A stretch of 5,591 nt of DNA from NCBI GenBank assembly GCA_041687075.1, contig JAWLCO010000187.1, positions 1 to 5,591 on the forward strand, written 5' to 3'. The stretch is from ZC4RG25 sp041687075 (lineage in GTDB: Bacteria > Pseudomonadota > Alphaproteobacteria > Rhizobiales > Hyphomicrobiaceae). The notes below the pieces were generated by a model. It was not told the DNA's origin. It did no database searches and saw nothing but the letters and a program-made list of their open reading frames with translations. A program made the translations under genes and the position numbers. Of this stretch, positions 5,543 through 5,591 are shown piece after piece (positions within the stretch are counted from its first letter, which is position 1; every line of letters begins with the position of its first letter).

Positions 5543-5591
5543 CACTGCTTGATGAGGCACGGATGATCGTTGCAAGCGCGCTCGAGCGGCC
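5539..5591 (+). CDS. Probable acyl carrier protein, N-terminal fragment (cut by window end)
   Basis: Starting at the ATG that overlaps the GNAT stop (ATGA), with AAAAGG eight bases upstream, 17 complete codons are visible: MTLLDEARMIVASALER. The pattern of a short polar start and an amphipathic helix of the type (D/E)xxxxIVxxxL is that of the first helix of acyl carrier proteins. The phosphopantetheine serine would lie beyond the window, so the family cannot be proved. The context of an adenylating ligase and an acyltransferase in the same coupled operon makes a carrier protein the natural third member. Alternatives include any small helical protein. Confidence 0.55.
   Translation, partial: MTLLDEARMIVASALER

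Noticed and set aside
1..5591. CRISPR arrays, tRNA/rRNA genes, insertion-sequence ends
   Set aside because: No spaced identical repeats, no cloverleaf or rRNA-like stretch, and no transposase or matching terminal inverted repeats were seen.

Overview
The window is GC-rich bacterial DNA, most like a proteobacterium. An alphaproteobacterium is my guess from gene style only; no marker gene is present. It carries eight genes or gene ends that I accept, in three blocks, and it looks like an accessory peptide-modification locus rather than core chromosome.

Left block (1-2750). The 3' end of an unrecognised + strand gene stops at 100. It is followed by a nucleotidyltransferase-fold protein (257-1297, +; NTP_transf_5 type) with a strong Shine-Dalgarno. 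Converging on it is a tight minus-strand operon, read right to left. Its order is a PqqD-like leader-recognition protein (B1/RRE, 2760-3041), a lasso-peptide-type B2 leader protease (transglutaminase-like Cys/His fold, 2301-2750), and an HPr-kinase-like kinase (1276-2289). The gaps are only 9 and 11 bases. The kinase and nucleotidyltransferase genes overlap tail to tail by 22 bases.

Middle (3042-3500). About 460 bases between divergent operons hold no confident gene. This stretch has a 10-bp perfect palindrome, a 12-bp direct repeat and three weak short-ORF candidates for the missing precursor peptide. The best placed candidate (3054-3164, minus) ends exactly where the B1 ribosome site begins.

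Right block (3501-5591, +). An AMP-forming adenylating enzyme (ANL superfamily), a RimJ/RimL-like GNAT acyltransferase and the first codons of a probable acyl carrier protein are joined by two ATGA start/stop overlaps. This is a translationally coupled activate-carry-transfer cassette.

Interpretation. B1, B2, the HprK-like kinase and the nucleotidyltransferase are the accessory set known from lasso-peptide and related RiPP loci. In such loci the kinase and nucleotidyltransferase decorate the peptide. The asparagine-synthetase-like lasso cyclase is not in this window, and no precursor is obvious. Next door is a complete-looking acyl activation and transfer module. The most interesting reading is a RiPP that is leader-cleaved, phosphorylated or otherwise decorated, and perhaps acylated. 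The link between the two halves rests on adjacency and a shared intergenic region only.
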